DNA of 35,151 bases from Candidatus Yanofskybacteria bacterium RIFCSPLOWO2_02_FULL_41_13 (lineage in GTDB: Bacteria; Patescibacteriota; Minisyncoccia; 2-02-FULL-40-12; GWA2-44-9): the NCBI GenBank assembly GCA_001795735.1, contig MGKQ01000005.1:1-35151 (forward strand). Direction: 5' to 3'. The translations under genes and the position numbers were made by a program. Under the pieces are notes generated by a model. It did no database searches, was not told where the DNA came from, and saw nothing but the letters and a program-made list of their open reading frames with translations. Below are positions 9,003 through 16,961 of this stretch, in pieces (the stretch's first letter is position 1; every line of letters starts with the position of its first letter).

Positions 9003-12000
9003 CTATTTTTCCAAATGAAGGTTATTGCCGGTAGTTGTACCGTAAATTGTCACCGTTGGGCATACGCTAAAGGTTTGACCTGCTAGAGAACTATACTCAT
9101 TGATAATCGTGGTAAAACCGGCGTCTTCAGCGGCCTGACAGAGCTTGTCCAGATTAGCGGCTGTAGTAGAGGATCTGAGGGCAATATCTATTCCTTGGCC
9201 GTTATAATGGCTTAGATCAAGATGAGATACTGTTGGGCAATAAGCCTCGGTAACTTCAAACGTCACACCCTGGTTAGCGGCCTGAGTAATCAACGAGGTA
9301 AGCGCTGTATCTACTGACGCGGTAATCTTTGGATTCGGTGCCCAAATATCTCCGACTCCTGATTTTCTGGGTACACCGGTATTCATTACTACGCAACCGC
9401 TGCAGCCGTTATCGGGCAAACCATTAGCATTGTTTGGACATAAATTACCGGTTACTGGCGGTGGCGGAGGTGGAGCTTCAAGCCCTCGCAAGCTAAATCC
9501 GCCGCCAACCAGTTCTGGACTGATAGTATTAAGAATTACATAAGATGACGCCAGAAGAATGGCGCCAATAATGGCGTTTCTAATATATCCTTTAGCTGTA
9601 TTAATGTTTCCCGGATTGGCGGCGGAAGTCATCCATAAAAATCCTCCCCACATGATCATTATAAAAACGGCGATGCCGACAAGGATGAGGGAGTAGTCAT
9701 AGGCAGAAGTTATTAGGTCTTGGAACTTAGTGGCGGCGGGTAGAAGGGGTGCGGATGCGGCAGATGGTCCACCGAACGGTGCATCTCCTATTATTATTAG
9801 AACATCCGGACTTATTGCCGTGCTGTTCATTCCCGCAATACCAACATTATATATTCCGGGCAGCATAATCTCCGGAATAATGACCGTGGTTATCTGTGCG
9901 CCGGCATTTACCCAGCCGATAACATTTGTCGTTCCTCCGCTCGCATCATAAAATTGGACATTAGGCGTTAAATAATCCCCGATGATCTCCAAGGTCCCCC
10001 CTATACCCACGGTCATCGGATTTAAAGAGTATATTATGGGATTATTTTGGCTGACTGAACTAGGTGGTGGCACTATGCAGTTGCTTCCCGTACCGTTTAA
10101 TATGTTGAAAGGCAAAGAATTAGAAAAATTAGTTAAACTGCCAACCCTAACGCTTCCGGCGCCGGTACAAAGGCCAGATGGAACCAGAACAGTTAATGAA
10201 GTGGGGGATGTTACATTTCCGCTTGCAGTAGATCTTGCTCCAGTAAGATCAAAAAACTGAACATTACATCTTGTCGGATCAGATATCGGCTCGCAGTTAT
10301 CGAGGTTCTGGCCGGTTATGGTTACGGTTGTTCCTTCAGGGGCGGAACCGGGCGAGATTGAGCTTATGGTGGGAGCAGTTGATGGTAAGGTTGATGAACC
10401 ACCGGGAGCCGGAGGTAATGGCAAAGGTGCTTGGCCGGTAGATAATTCCCATGGCAACATAGACTGAGGAAAAAATGAATTATTTAGTATTGCTAGTGCA
10501 AAGGTTAAATTTCCTCCGGCATTTTTCAGCTCATCCAAAAATTGAATGTAAGATCCGTTTGCCGTGATGCCCATCCAGAAATCCGGTCCCCCATAACCGA
10601 TTAAAGTTCCCTGGCCAATACTTATAGAAGGTTGAACTCCCCCTAGGGCACTATTTATAGCCGCATTAACTCTTGGAAGCCAAGATTGAGCGCCTGGCGT
10701 TGAACAGTCATAAACAAGATAATTTCCTCCTCTATTTCTCGCTTCGGAAGCCATTAGAGTAATCGTTTGACCGGGAGGAGGATCACAAATAACATCCGTG
10801 TTCACGATAGTATCAGGACCGAGCAAGTTCGGATTTTCAGAAATATCATGGTAGTCTCTGTAAATTGCTTGCGGATGAATAGGATCGTTTCTGTTCGGCG
10901 GATTATCAACTAACTTATTTTTGCCCCACCACTGGTTTGCCTGAGTTAAAAACTGATTAAGGTTGAATTGTCCCGAATCTTTAAACGGCTCAGAAAGAGG
11001 TTGGAATAGGATTGTGTCCGGCGTATTTTGAGCTAATTTTAATATCAGGTTATACCATACATTTCTTAAGAAATTTCTTGTTACTGTCGAAGTATCTCCG
11101 CTCATGGCCAGTCCGAGCTCGGTAATAAAAATATCGGGATTGGTCAAAGGGTCTGTTTCCGGGTTAACGTTATTTGCCGGATTGAATGGATTAAGATCCC
11201 AGCCTTGTCCCGGGTCATCCATCCACATATTGTATACTGCGAGCAGAGTATAGATGCCTCTGCTTTTTGCCGCATTAGTGTATTGTGATAATGCCTGATA
11301 AAAAACTGAATTTGGTCTGGTTAAGTCAAGTTGTATGGTTCCGCATTTAGGATTAACTATTCCATTCCACTGAAGCATCACAATATTACTTCTTTCGGCA
11401 ATATTTGTACCACCGCCCATGTTGTTTGGCGGTACGCCGCTGACCATAAATCCGTACCATTCACCCTGCTGTAACGTATAGCCATCCAGGGATCCATCCA
11501 AAACACCGCATAAGCTTCTGCCGGCAAGGTTTGAGGTGTCTTTTACTGTTTGACCCTGACCAAGATATTCCCAGGCGTCAGCATGCCACTGGCCGTTCAA
11601 ATAAATAAATATCCACGGCGAACCGACGATTCCTGGCCCAACACCGGGTACTGTTGTGGACGGCCAGACGTTAGCCTTGTCATAGTTCAGAGTAATAATT
11701 TTTCCATTGACGCCGACGTTTAGGTTAGCTGTCCGATTCCAAGTACTAACTACAGAATCAACGGAATGAACCCACTGAACCGTACTCAAATCTATCGGGT
11801 CGCCGGAGCCGCTTGGATAAGTACAAGAACCGTCATCCTGTGTTGCATTCGGATCATAATTTAGTGCGTTAGGATCCGTACATCCCGAAATAGGGCCGGG
11901 CGGGTATGTACAAGAACCATCATCGTGATTCGCACTCGAATTATAATTATTGGCAATAGGATCGATACAGCCATATACACAGGCTGTATCGCCTGGTAAA

Positions 12001-12239
12001 GGAGTATAGTTGGGGTCGCCGGGGTCATAACATACTGAAGTATCATGGCCTCCGAAAGCATAATTACTGCCGCTATAAAGACTCGCCATCTGATTTATCA
12101 GAAAAGTGCTCAGTATTATTAAGACAACCATCAACGCCGACCAATGGGCATGTTGATGACGAGGGTGATTGTGCCAATTATCGTACCACCTAAAAGATTT
12201 TCTTAGATGGCAGTGATACGAGTGTTCGTTAGGGTTCAT
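9003..12239 (-). CDS. Giant surface protein: pilin-like hairpin plus M15-like domain
   Basis: 1078 aa. The head NHPRHQHAHW (24-33) and TM (34-52) match those of the downstream subtilase. Two Cys/Asp-rich repeats follow (~90-140; GCTDPNALNYDPNATQDDG), then a ~450-aa domain that may be a glycosidase-like barrel (GIYTLLAVYNMW; PLSEP with E417, resembling a GH5 NEP strand; low confidence). Two TIG domains (~625-830) precede a VirB2/TrbC-like hairpin (~838-910). The last ~110 residues resemble an M15 DD-peptidase: SHYNGQGIDIAL gives H1011 and D1018 (the H-x6-D zinc pair) and LHLEK gives H1075. The catalytic Glu normally three residues before the last His is Asn here, so activity is uncertain. This is the first gene of a two-gene operon; promoter at 12283-12311. 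Confidence 0.88.
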   Translation of the reverse strand: MNPNEHSYHCHLRKSFRWYDNWHNHPRHQHAHWSALMVVLIILSTFLINQMASLYSGSNYAFGGHDTSVCYDPGDPNYTPLPGDTACVYGCIDPIANNYNSSANHDDGSCTYPPGPISGCTDPNALNYDPNATQDDGSCTYPSGSGDPIDLSTVQWVHSVDSVVSTWNRTANLNVGVNGKIITLNYDKANVWPSTTVPGVGPGIVGSPWIFIYLNGQWHADAWEYLGQGQTVKDTSNLAGRSLCGVLDGSLDGYTLQQGEWYGFMVSGVPPNNMGGGTNIAERSNIVMLQWNGIVNPKCGTIQLDLTRPNSVFYQALSQYTNAAKSRGIYTLLAVYNMWMDDPGQGWDLNPFNPANNVNPETDPLTNPDIFITELGLAMSGDTSTVTRNFLRNVWYNLILKLAQNTPDTILFQPLSEPFKDSGQFNLNQFLTQANQWWGKNKLVDNPPNRNDPIHPQAIYRDYHDISENPNLLGPDTIVNTDVICDPPPGQTITLMASEARNRGGNYLVYDCSTPGAQSWLPRVNAAINSALGGVQPSISIGQGTLIGYGGPDFWMGITANGSYIQFLDELKNAGGNLTFALAILNNSFFPQSMLPWELSTGQAPLPLPPAPGGSSTLPSTAPTISSISPGSAPEGTTVTITGQNLDNCEPISDPTRCNVQFFDLTGARSTASGNVTSPTSLTVLVPSGLCTGAGSVRVGSLTNFSNSLPFNILNGTGSNCIVPPPSSVSQNNPIIYSLNPMTVGIGGTLEIIGDYLTPNVQFYDASGGTTNVIGWVNAGAQITTVIIPEIMLPGIYNVGIAGMNSTAISPDVLIIIGDAPFGGPSAASAPLLPAATKFQDLITSAYDYSLILVGIAVFIMIMWGGFLWMTSAANPGNINTAKGYIRNAIIGAILLASSYVILNTISPELVGGGFSLRGLEAPPPPPPVTGNLCPNNANGLPDNGCSGCVVMNTGVPRKSGVGDIWAPNPKITASVDTALTSLITQAANQGVTFEVTEAYCPTVSHLDLSHYNGQGIDIALRSSTTAANLDKLCQAAEDAGFTTIINEYSSLAGQTFSVCPTVTIYGTTTGNNLHLEK

Positions 12240-12282
12240 TATGATGTGGTGAAAGAGAGTCTAACTATATTCCGTCTATATT

Positions 12283-12311
12283 ATTATAGGCTATATTGAG
12301 AAAGCCGTCAT
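12283..12311 (-). promoter_or_regulatory. Promoter of the surface-protein operon
   Basis: On the minus strand, ATGACG (12311-12306, 4 of 6 match to TTGACA) is followed by a 17-nt spacer and a perfect TATAAT (12288-12283). The start codon lies 43 nt downstream of the -10. It is the only good minus-strand promoter seen before the operon. Confidence 0.55.
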
Positions 12312-12331
12312 TAGAGGAATATCAACAATTT

Positions 12332-12340
12332 TGGTATACT
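12332..12340 (+). promoter_or_regulatory. Extended -10 promoter of the transglycosylase gene
   Basis: TGGTATACT is an extended -10 (TGn plus TATACT) without a good -35. Seven nt downstream is ATG (12348), followed at once by TAA. The gene now appears to start at GTG 12369, inside an A-rich repeat that begins here. Confidence 0.5.
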
Positions 12341-12349
12341 AAACATAAT

Positions 12350-12460
12350 GTAAAAATCAAAAATTAAAGTGCAAAATGACAGCGTAAAATTCAAAAAAAT
12401 TATAAATTCTAAAGGGTTTTGCTCTTTGCTTTTTGCTCTTTACTTTTTACTCTTTGCCCC
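12350..12460. repeat. Dispersed A-rich/T-rich repeat forming the 5' end of a gene
   Basis: The stretch 'aaaaatcaaaaattaaagtgc', 'aaaatgacagcgtaaaattc' followed by 'ttttgctctttgctttttgc' type sequence has the same style as 24018-24120 and the two insertions in mnmA. Here it covers the promoter-proximal leader, the GTG start and most of the signal peptide of the coiled-coil transglycosylase (residues 1-30). Confidence 0.65.
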
Positions 12461-13706
12461 AGGCTTAGCCGCCGATGCCGCCATAGAAGACGAAATATCC
12501 GAGAGGCAGCAGCAGATAGAAGAGATTCAGCGCCAGATAGAAGAATATCAGAAGCAGATAGAAGCTAACCAATCTCAGGCTAGGACTCTTGAAAGCGAGA
12601 TTAACTCTTTAAATACCCAGATAAAACAGATAGAGCTCACTATTCGCAGTTTGGAATTATCTATAAACCAGACTTCGTCGGAAATTTCCGATACCGAATC
12701 TAAAATAACCGATGCCGAAGACAAGATAACCAAACACAAAGAAGCCATTGCCCAATTTTTAAAAATAACCTACGAGAATGACCAGAGGTCTCTTACGGAA
12801 ATAATCCTGTCTAATGAGAACTTATCAGATTTTTTTACGGCTCTTAATAATCTGCGTGTAAATCATGAAAAGTTAAAAACTGTGATAGATGAGATGAAAA
12901 GCGTTAAGGCCGACCTTGAACAGCATCAGGAGAAACTCGAAGATAAGCGTTCTGAGTTTGAAAGATTGCGCGGTTTGGAGGCGGTTGAGAGATCAAGCTT
13001 AACCGGAGCCAAAGGTACTAAGAATAAAATTCTGAAAGATACTAAAGGCCAGGAGAAAAAGTTCCAAGAATTAGTTGTTAAATCTAAAAAAAATGTGGAG
13101 GCCCTCCGTGCTCAGGTGGCATATTTAGAGCTTAATGGCGTTACGGCTGAAGAGGCTATTAAGTATGGCCAGCTTGCCGCGATTGCTACGGGTATCCGTC
13201 CTGCGTTTTTGATTGCTGTTCTTGAAGTTGAATCCGGGCTTGGGCGGAATGTCGGTAAATGCAACCGGGCCGAAGATCCTCCGGCTAAACATTGGCAGAG
13301 TATTATGCATACCCGCGACCATCAGCCGTTTCAAAGTATTACCTCAAGACTTGGCTTAAATATTGATACAACGGCTGTTTCCTGTCCTCAATATGTAAAT
13401 GGCCGGCGCTACGGCTGGGGCGGAGCAATGGGAGCGGCTCAGTTCATACCGTCAACATGGATTGCCTATGAAGACGAGGTTTCAAGAATTGTCGGCCGGA
13501 TGGCCAACCCGTGGAATATTGAAGATGCTTTTACGGCGGCGGCGGTTAAGCTAGCCAGAGCCGGGGCAACGGCAAAGACAAGAGCGGCTGAAGTTGCCGC
13601 ATCCAAAGCCTATTATAGCGGTAAGTCCTATTGCTCAACTGCACCATGCAATTCATATGCCAATGCAATACAAAGGAAGGCAGCTGAAATCGAAAAAAAT
13701 CTCTAA
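12369..13706 (+). CDS. Coiled-coil lytic transglycosylase-like murein hydrolase
   Basis: 445 aa. Signal peptide (about 15-38; CSLLFALYFLLFAPGLAADA), a long coiled coil (about 40-250, of the EnvC/PcsB/CwlO N-terminal type) and a C-terminal lysozyme-like domain (about 255-445). The domain shows a Glu-Ser pair (E288 in EVESGLG), the usual catalytic Glu-Ser of SLT/MltB enzymes, and GGAMGAAQFIPSTW, a hallmark of MltB-type transglycosylases. It is predicted to cleave murein glycan strands in the envelope, with the coiled coil acting as regulator or divisome adaptor. The start is GTG 12369; no in-frame ATG lies upstream before a stop. The first ~30 codons derive from a dispersed repeat. Confidence 0.88.
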   Translation: MQNDSVKFKKIINSKGFCSLLFALYFLLFAPGLAADAAIEDEISERQQQIEEIQRQIEEYQKQIEANQSQARTLESEINSLNTQIKQIELTIRSLELSINQTSSEISDTESKITDAEDKITKHKEAIAQFLKITYENDQRSLTEIILSNENLSDFFTALNNLRVNHEKLKTVIDEMKSVKADLEQHQEKLEDKRSEFERLRGLEAVERSSLTGAKGTKNKILKDTKGQEKKFQELVVKSKKNVEALRAQVAYLELNGVTAEEAIKYGQLAAIATGIRPAFLIAVLEVESGLGRNVGKCNRAEDPPAKHWQSIMHTRDHQPFQSITSRLGLNIDTTAVSCPQYVNGRRYGWGGAMGAAQFIPSTWIAYEDEVSRIVGRMANPWNIEDAFTAAAVKLARAGATAKTRAAEVAASKAYYSGKSYCSTAPCNSYANAIQRKAAEIEKNL

Positions 13707-13709
13707 CTC

Positions 13710-13750
13710 TTACTCTCTTGTTAAACACCGAGTGTTTAACAAGAGAGTAA
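13710..13750. repeat. REP palindrome 1, also a bidirectional terminator
   Basis: Perfect 19-bp arms (TTACTCTCTTGTTAAACAC and its complement) surround a 3-nt loop CGA. The TTAAACAC core recurs at 14246-14272 and 14456-14478. It lies 3 nt after the transglycosylase stop and 22 nt from the stop of the convergent transposase gene, so it may terminate both. Confidence 0.8.
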
Positions 13751-13771
13751 TTTGATCGGATGATATACGTA

Positions 13772-14440
13772 CTACTCATCGATCATAATCTCTTCGTTTA
13801 AAGCTTTTTTAGCAGGACTCATTTTTAAAAAATCGGAATATTTATTTTTACCCAAAAATTGAGAAATTATGACCTCTCTTTTTAGGATCTCTCCCCATCT
13901 ATTTTCTTTGGTATAGTCTTGATAACTTGACCATGGATAGTATTTTTCTCTATTTTTCCATTCTTGAATCTCTCTCGGATTGCGATGAATATATGTAGAA
14001 AGATATAGTAACTGCTCGTTGTTATCGATAGGTACTGCTTTGTAGGGACCTTGAAAGAGATGACCAACCTTATCATATTTAGTGTTAAAATATTTGGTAT
14101 ATGAATTTAAAACTCTTTGCATATATTTAGATATGCCTCCCTCGCTAGTTTCGGCAAGGGTTAAGTGAAAGTGGTTTGGCATAATGGCGAAATTTATCAA
14201 GTCAGTGTATCTGCGCTCAATTATAGTTTTTTCTAAGTCTTTTGATATGTTAAACACCCGGTGTTTAACATAATAAGATGTTTGTCGGCCTAAATTGTAA
14301 AAGTTAATTGGCGATTGGAAATAAAGAATGAGGAATAATAATCTAACCCAGTCTCTTTGGTCTGAAAATATATTTTGTTTATTATTACCTCTATTAAAAA
14401 TATGATAGTATCCTCCAGTTGTGATTTTATTTTTGCGCAT
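13772..14440 (-). CDS. REP-associated tyrosine transposase (RAYT, Y1_Tnp)
   Basis: 222 aa from ATG 14440; the ORF-track start at 14482 adds residues encoded by a REP copy. Family motifs: YYHIFNRGNN at the N-terminus, the HUH motif MPNHFHL (two metal-binding His), the presumed catalytic Tyr in LNSYTKYFN, and GHLFQGPYKAV. Y1/HUH enzymes nick single-stranded DNA via a 5'-phosphotyrosine link; RAYTs act on REP palindromes and are often single-copy. REP palindromes flank this gene and one (14246-14272) lies inside it, encoding YYVKHRVFN in the variable loop before the HUH motif. The frame stays open, so the protein may still work. Confidence 0.92.
   Translation of the reverse strand: MRKNKITTGGYYHIFNRGNNKQNIFSDQRDWVRLLFLILYFQSPINFYNLGRQTSYYVKHRVFNISKDLEKTIIERRYTDLINFAIMPNHFHLTLAETSEGGISKYMQRVLNSYTKYFNTKYDKVGHLFQGPYKAVPIDNNEQLLYLSTYIHRNPREIQEWKNREKYYPWSSYQDYTKENRWGEILKREVIISQFLGKNKYSDFLKMSPAKKALNEEIMIDE
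14246..14272. repeat. REP palindrome 2 inside the RAYT coding region
   Basis: TATGTTAAACACC and its complement (13-bp arms, 1-nt centre) lie in frame within the transposase gene. The sequence shares the TTAAACAC core with the flanking palindromes. Confidence 0.8.
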
Positions 14441-14452
14441 TGTTAGTATATA

Positions 14453-14500
14453 GCATGTTAAACACCCAGTGTCTAACAGCATTCAGTGTCTAACAGCATT
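14453..14500. repeat. REP palindrome 3 with 17-bp tandem duplication
   Basis: TGTTAAACAC-CCA-GTGTCTAACA (one mismatch) at 14456-14478 lies just upstream of the RAYT start. Its 3' half is duplicated: CAGTGTCTAACAGCATT occurs at 14467-14483 and again, identically, at 14484-14500. Confidence 0.8.
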
Positions 14501-14536
14501 CACCATGGGTTCTTACGGCTCGTTATCTCTTAATCG

Positions 14537-15322
14537 TTATTTCTCATCGTCGATAAACTTTTCGTAGTAAGAAACGATGGTTGGAGGATAGAGCAACATC
14601 CAGAAGATTATTTCTTCAACAGGAAATGTTCTGCCAAGGTAGGTCACCATACCCATGTAGTTATTTCCCGGAAAAATCCAATAGTTGAATGTTACTCCAA
14701 CTATTTCAAAAATAAAAAATACGAAGAAGAGGGATGCTGAAAGTTTTAAGTATTTTAATAATAATGACGGTTTTCTAGTTATTTGCCATATCATTGGTAT
14801 TATTGCCGCTAATCCAATTTTTAGGTATGGGTGGCTGAACATTAATCGTGACGGATTGGTGAGGTAAATGAAGGTGATAAGAACTATCGCTAGTATGGCT
14901 GGTATGATTGCCGACCAAATACGAGGCGATATTTTGTGGCTTATATCTTCATCAAAAAAATGTTCATAAAAGACTAACACCAACAATGTCATCGGGATGT
15001 AACCTATTAACCCCTCGATGGTGCTGGCTCCAAGAATACGAAATGGGAAAATAGTATTCGGAACTTGCCATGCAAGCGTAACGTGAGCAATAAATTCAAG
15101 AATTACTCCAAAAAGTAAGCCAAAAACTAATGATCCAGAAATAACTTTCTTCCAATTTTTCTTTTTACGAAGTCCCAGAAAAGTTGCTATTGGTATAACT
15201 ACAACAAAGGACCATATCATCGGGTTGTTGAGAACTGTACCCTCTACTAGCCAAGGGAATGACGAGGTTGCTAACAAGAGGACGATAAATATAACGACAT
15301 CAAATAAAATGCTTTTCTTCAT
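14537..15322 (-). CDS. Lycopene-cyclase-domain membrane protein (CarR/CrtYcd-like)
   Basis: 261 aa with about seven or eight TM helices. Two related halves are visible. The first has WQVPNTIFPFRILGASTIEG...LVFYEHFFDE. The second has NYWIFPGNNYMGMVTYLGRTFPVEEIIFW...YYEKF, fitting the tandem lycopene cyclase domain with its conserved W..P, [P/S]xEE and YE.F positions. In carotenoid producers this domain cyclises lycopene ends. No other carotenoid gene is in the window, so the substrate is unknown. The -10 box lies exactly 6 nt before the ATG, which predicts a leaderless mRNA. Confidence 0.65.
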   Translation of the reverse strand: MKKSILFDVVIFIVLLLATSSFPWLVEGTVLNNPMIWSFVVVIPIATFLGLRKKKNWKKVISGSLVFGLLFGVILEFIAHVTLAWQVPNTIFPFRILGASTIEGLIGYIPMTLLVLVFYEHFFDEDISHKISPRIWSAIIPAILAIVLITFIYLTNPSRLMFSHPYLKIGLAAIIPMIWQITRKPSLLLKYLKLSASLFFVFFIFEIVGVTFNYWIFPGNNYMGMVTYLGRTFPVEEIIFWMLLYPPTIVSYYEKFIDDEK

Positions 15323-15328
15323 GGCCTC

Positions 15329-15358
15329 ATTATATCATATAGAGGAGAGAACTATTAA
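15329..15358 (-). promoter_or_regulatory. Leaderless-type promoter of the cyclase-domain gene
   Basis: On the minus strand, TTAATA (15358-15353) is followed by 18 nt, TATAAT (15334-15329), 6 nt and the ATG at 15322. Transcription would start at or beside the start codon. Confidence 0.65.
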
Positions 15359-15382
15359 AAAGCCCGCGGTGTTCTGCGGGCT
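15357..15382 (-). terminator. Intrinsic terminator lying between divergent genes
   Basis: On the minus strand, AGCCCGC-AGAACACC-GCGGGCT runs directly into TTTTT, a classic Rho-independent terminator. No minus-strand gene ends here: the next gene upstream is divergent. Its T-tract overlaps the -35 of the following gene. It may end an unannotated short RNA or insulate the promoter. Confidence 0.6.
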
Positions 15383-15460
15383 TGTCAATTGAAAACTAAA
15401 AACAATAGTGCTAGCTTTTATTTATTGTTTTTTAAAAATCTATAGTAGAATGGGAGAGCA

Positions 15461-16777
15461 ATGGGAAAGAGATTCACATTACTTTTTTGGCTGTTTTTTC
15501 TATTAGCGGTACTAGCTTTATTTGTTATGCGGCCGAGAGCTGAAGAGCTTTTGCCTTCTCGAAGCATTGAAGCTCAGGGAGCTAATATTGCCTCTGCAGT
15601 TCAACCGCAATTCCAATGGAGTTTTTTAGATAAGATAGAGGAGGCCAAGAAGCTGGTTTTAGATGCTAACTTGGTCTTAAAGGTTGGTCAAAAAGACATT
15701 GTTTACTATGAATCAAGGATTACCCAAAATGCTAATGGAACGGTATCGGTCACCAAAAAACGTATGGCTGATCCCGAGAGAGAGATAGCCCTTGTCTTGG
15801 TGGATTTAAAGAGCGGAGATTTGAAACTTATAGCAGTAACCGAAAAAGGGAATGAGCTTATTATGCCTGCAGGTTATGAGATAGAAAATATTACACGGCC
15901 CAACGGCATAACAAATAACTCTTGGAATACTCAACGCCGGGTTGTAGAACCGAAAAATCACGCCGTTATTCTAAATGTATGGCCATACTGGGTTACTGAA
16001 AGAGTCCCCAGAATCGTAAAGGATGTGCGAGGCAGATCCAGAACCGTATATGATAACAAAAAAGTAGTTGAGAACAGAATCTACATTCCTTTTAGTAGCG
16101 AGCTGGTTGCTCAGGAATTGGTTGATAGTGGTAAAAACAGGCGCAAGTATACTGTTCAGAAAGCCCGGGAATTACTAGCCGAAAGACAGGTTATGTCGAA
16201 AACTTATCCCGGTAAATTAATTGTTGACATCGAACTGTTAAAGCCGGAAGTTTTCGAAAGATTGCCCCTAATTGAACAAGCCGACTATGCTGAGTTCCTT
16301 TTAGACTCGGAGGCTTCACTAAAAAGAGTCGACGTAATCATAGGTGCTAACGGCGAATTTGCCTATGCTTATACTTGTAGCGGTGCTAGCGCCTGCGGTT
16401 TGCTCCAGTTTACAAGAGGAACCTATAATGACATGAAGAAAAAATATCCAAAAGCATTATTAATTTCTGACTTTGCAATCGGGTATAAAGATCAGGTAAA
16501 CTTAATGATGGCCGCAATGCTTTTACATGATAATAATCTAGCCGCTATGATCAGTAAATTTGGAGAAACAAAAATCTCACAGACTATTAAAAAATACGGC
16601 GAAGGGATAATTGAAGAAATGTTAGCTGCTAATTATAATGGTGGGACGGTTAGACCTCACAAGGCACTAAGCGCCTCCATTCTAAAAAATCTTACAGATT
16701 GGCTGATTAATCCGATGAGAACTGAAACCAAGCAATATATTAATAAGCTGAGATATATTCGTGAGAACTATAACTAA
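15461..16777 (+). CDS. Membrane-anchored SLT/lysozyme-like protein
   Basis: 438 aa. An N-terminal signal anchor (about 4-24, FTLLFWLFFLLAVLALFVM) precedes a ~250-residue region of mixed structure without a recognised family. A C-terminal lytic-transglycosylase-like domain follows (about 285-420): Glu299 in GANGEFAYAY, CSGASACGLLQFT (matching the GAxGLxQ core), and AANYNGG (the A.YN.G motif). The two Cys flanking GASA could form a disulfide. It probably cleaves or binds murein outside the membrane. The ATG has GGGAG 4 nt upstream as ribosome site. A strong terminator follows at once. The gene is monocistronic. Confidence 0.75.
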   Translation: MGKRFTLLFWLFFLLAVLALFVMRPRAEELLPSRSIEAQGANIASAVQPQFQWSFLDKIEEAKKLVLDANLVLKVGQKDIVYYESRITQNANGTVSVTKKRMADPEREIALVLVDLKSGDLKLIAVTEKGNELIMPAGYEIENITRPNGITNNSWNTQRRVVEPKNHAVILNVWPYWVTERVPRIVKDVRGRSRTVYDNKKVVENRIYIPFSSELVAQELVDSGKNRRKYTVQKARELLAERQVMSKTYPGKLIVDIELLKPEVFERLPLIEQADYAEFLLDSEASLKRVDVIIGANGEFAYAYTCSGASACGLLQFTRGTYNDMKKKYPKALLISDFAIGYKDQVNLMMAAMLLHDNNLAAMISKFGETKISQTIKKYGEGIIEEMLAANYNGGTVRPHKALSASILKNLTDWLINPMRTETKQYINKLRYIRENYN

Positions 16778-16806
16778 AAAGCGTCGAGCTTGGCTCGACG
16801 CTTTTT
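16776..16806 (+). terminator. Strong intrinsic terminator
   Basis: AAAAAGCGTCGAGC-TTG-GCTCGACGCTTTTT is a perfect 14-bp stem (9 bp GC-rich) ending in a T-run. It overlaps the stop codon of the SLT-like gene. Confidence 0.9.
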
Positions 16807-16961
16807 CATTTGAGATAACTACATTTCGGCCGGCGCGGGGCAAGCCCAGTGCATCAGAAAGGATTTACAAAGCAGTTGTTCTGATATATTTCAATGACGC
16901 TAACTTACAATACAAGTATTGAAAACTCGGTCTGTCATATTCAACTTTGCAAGTGTAGAAC

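Noticed and set aside
16850-16890. ATCAGAA...TTCTGAT inverted repeat
   Set aside because: 7-bp arms, 19-nt loop and no T-run; too weak for a terminator or operator call.
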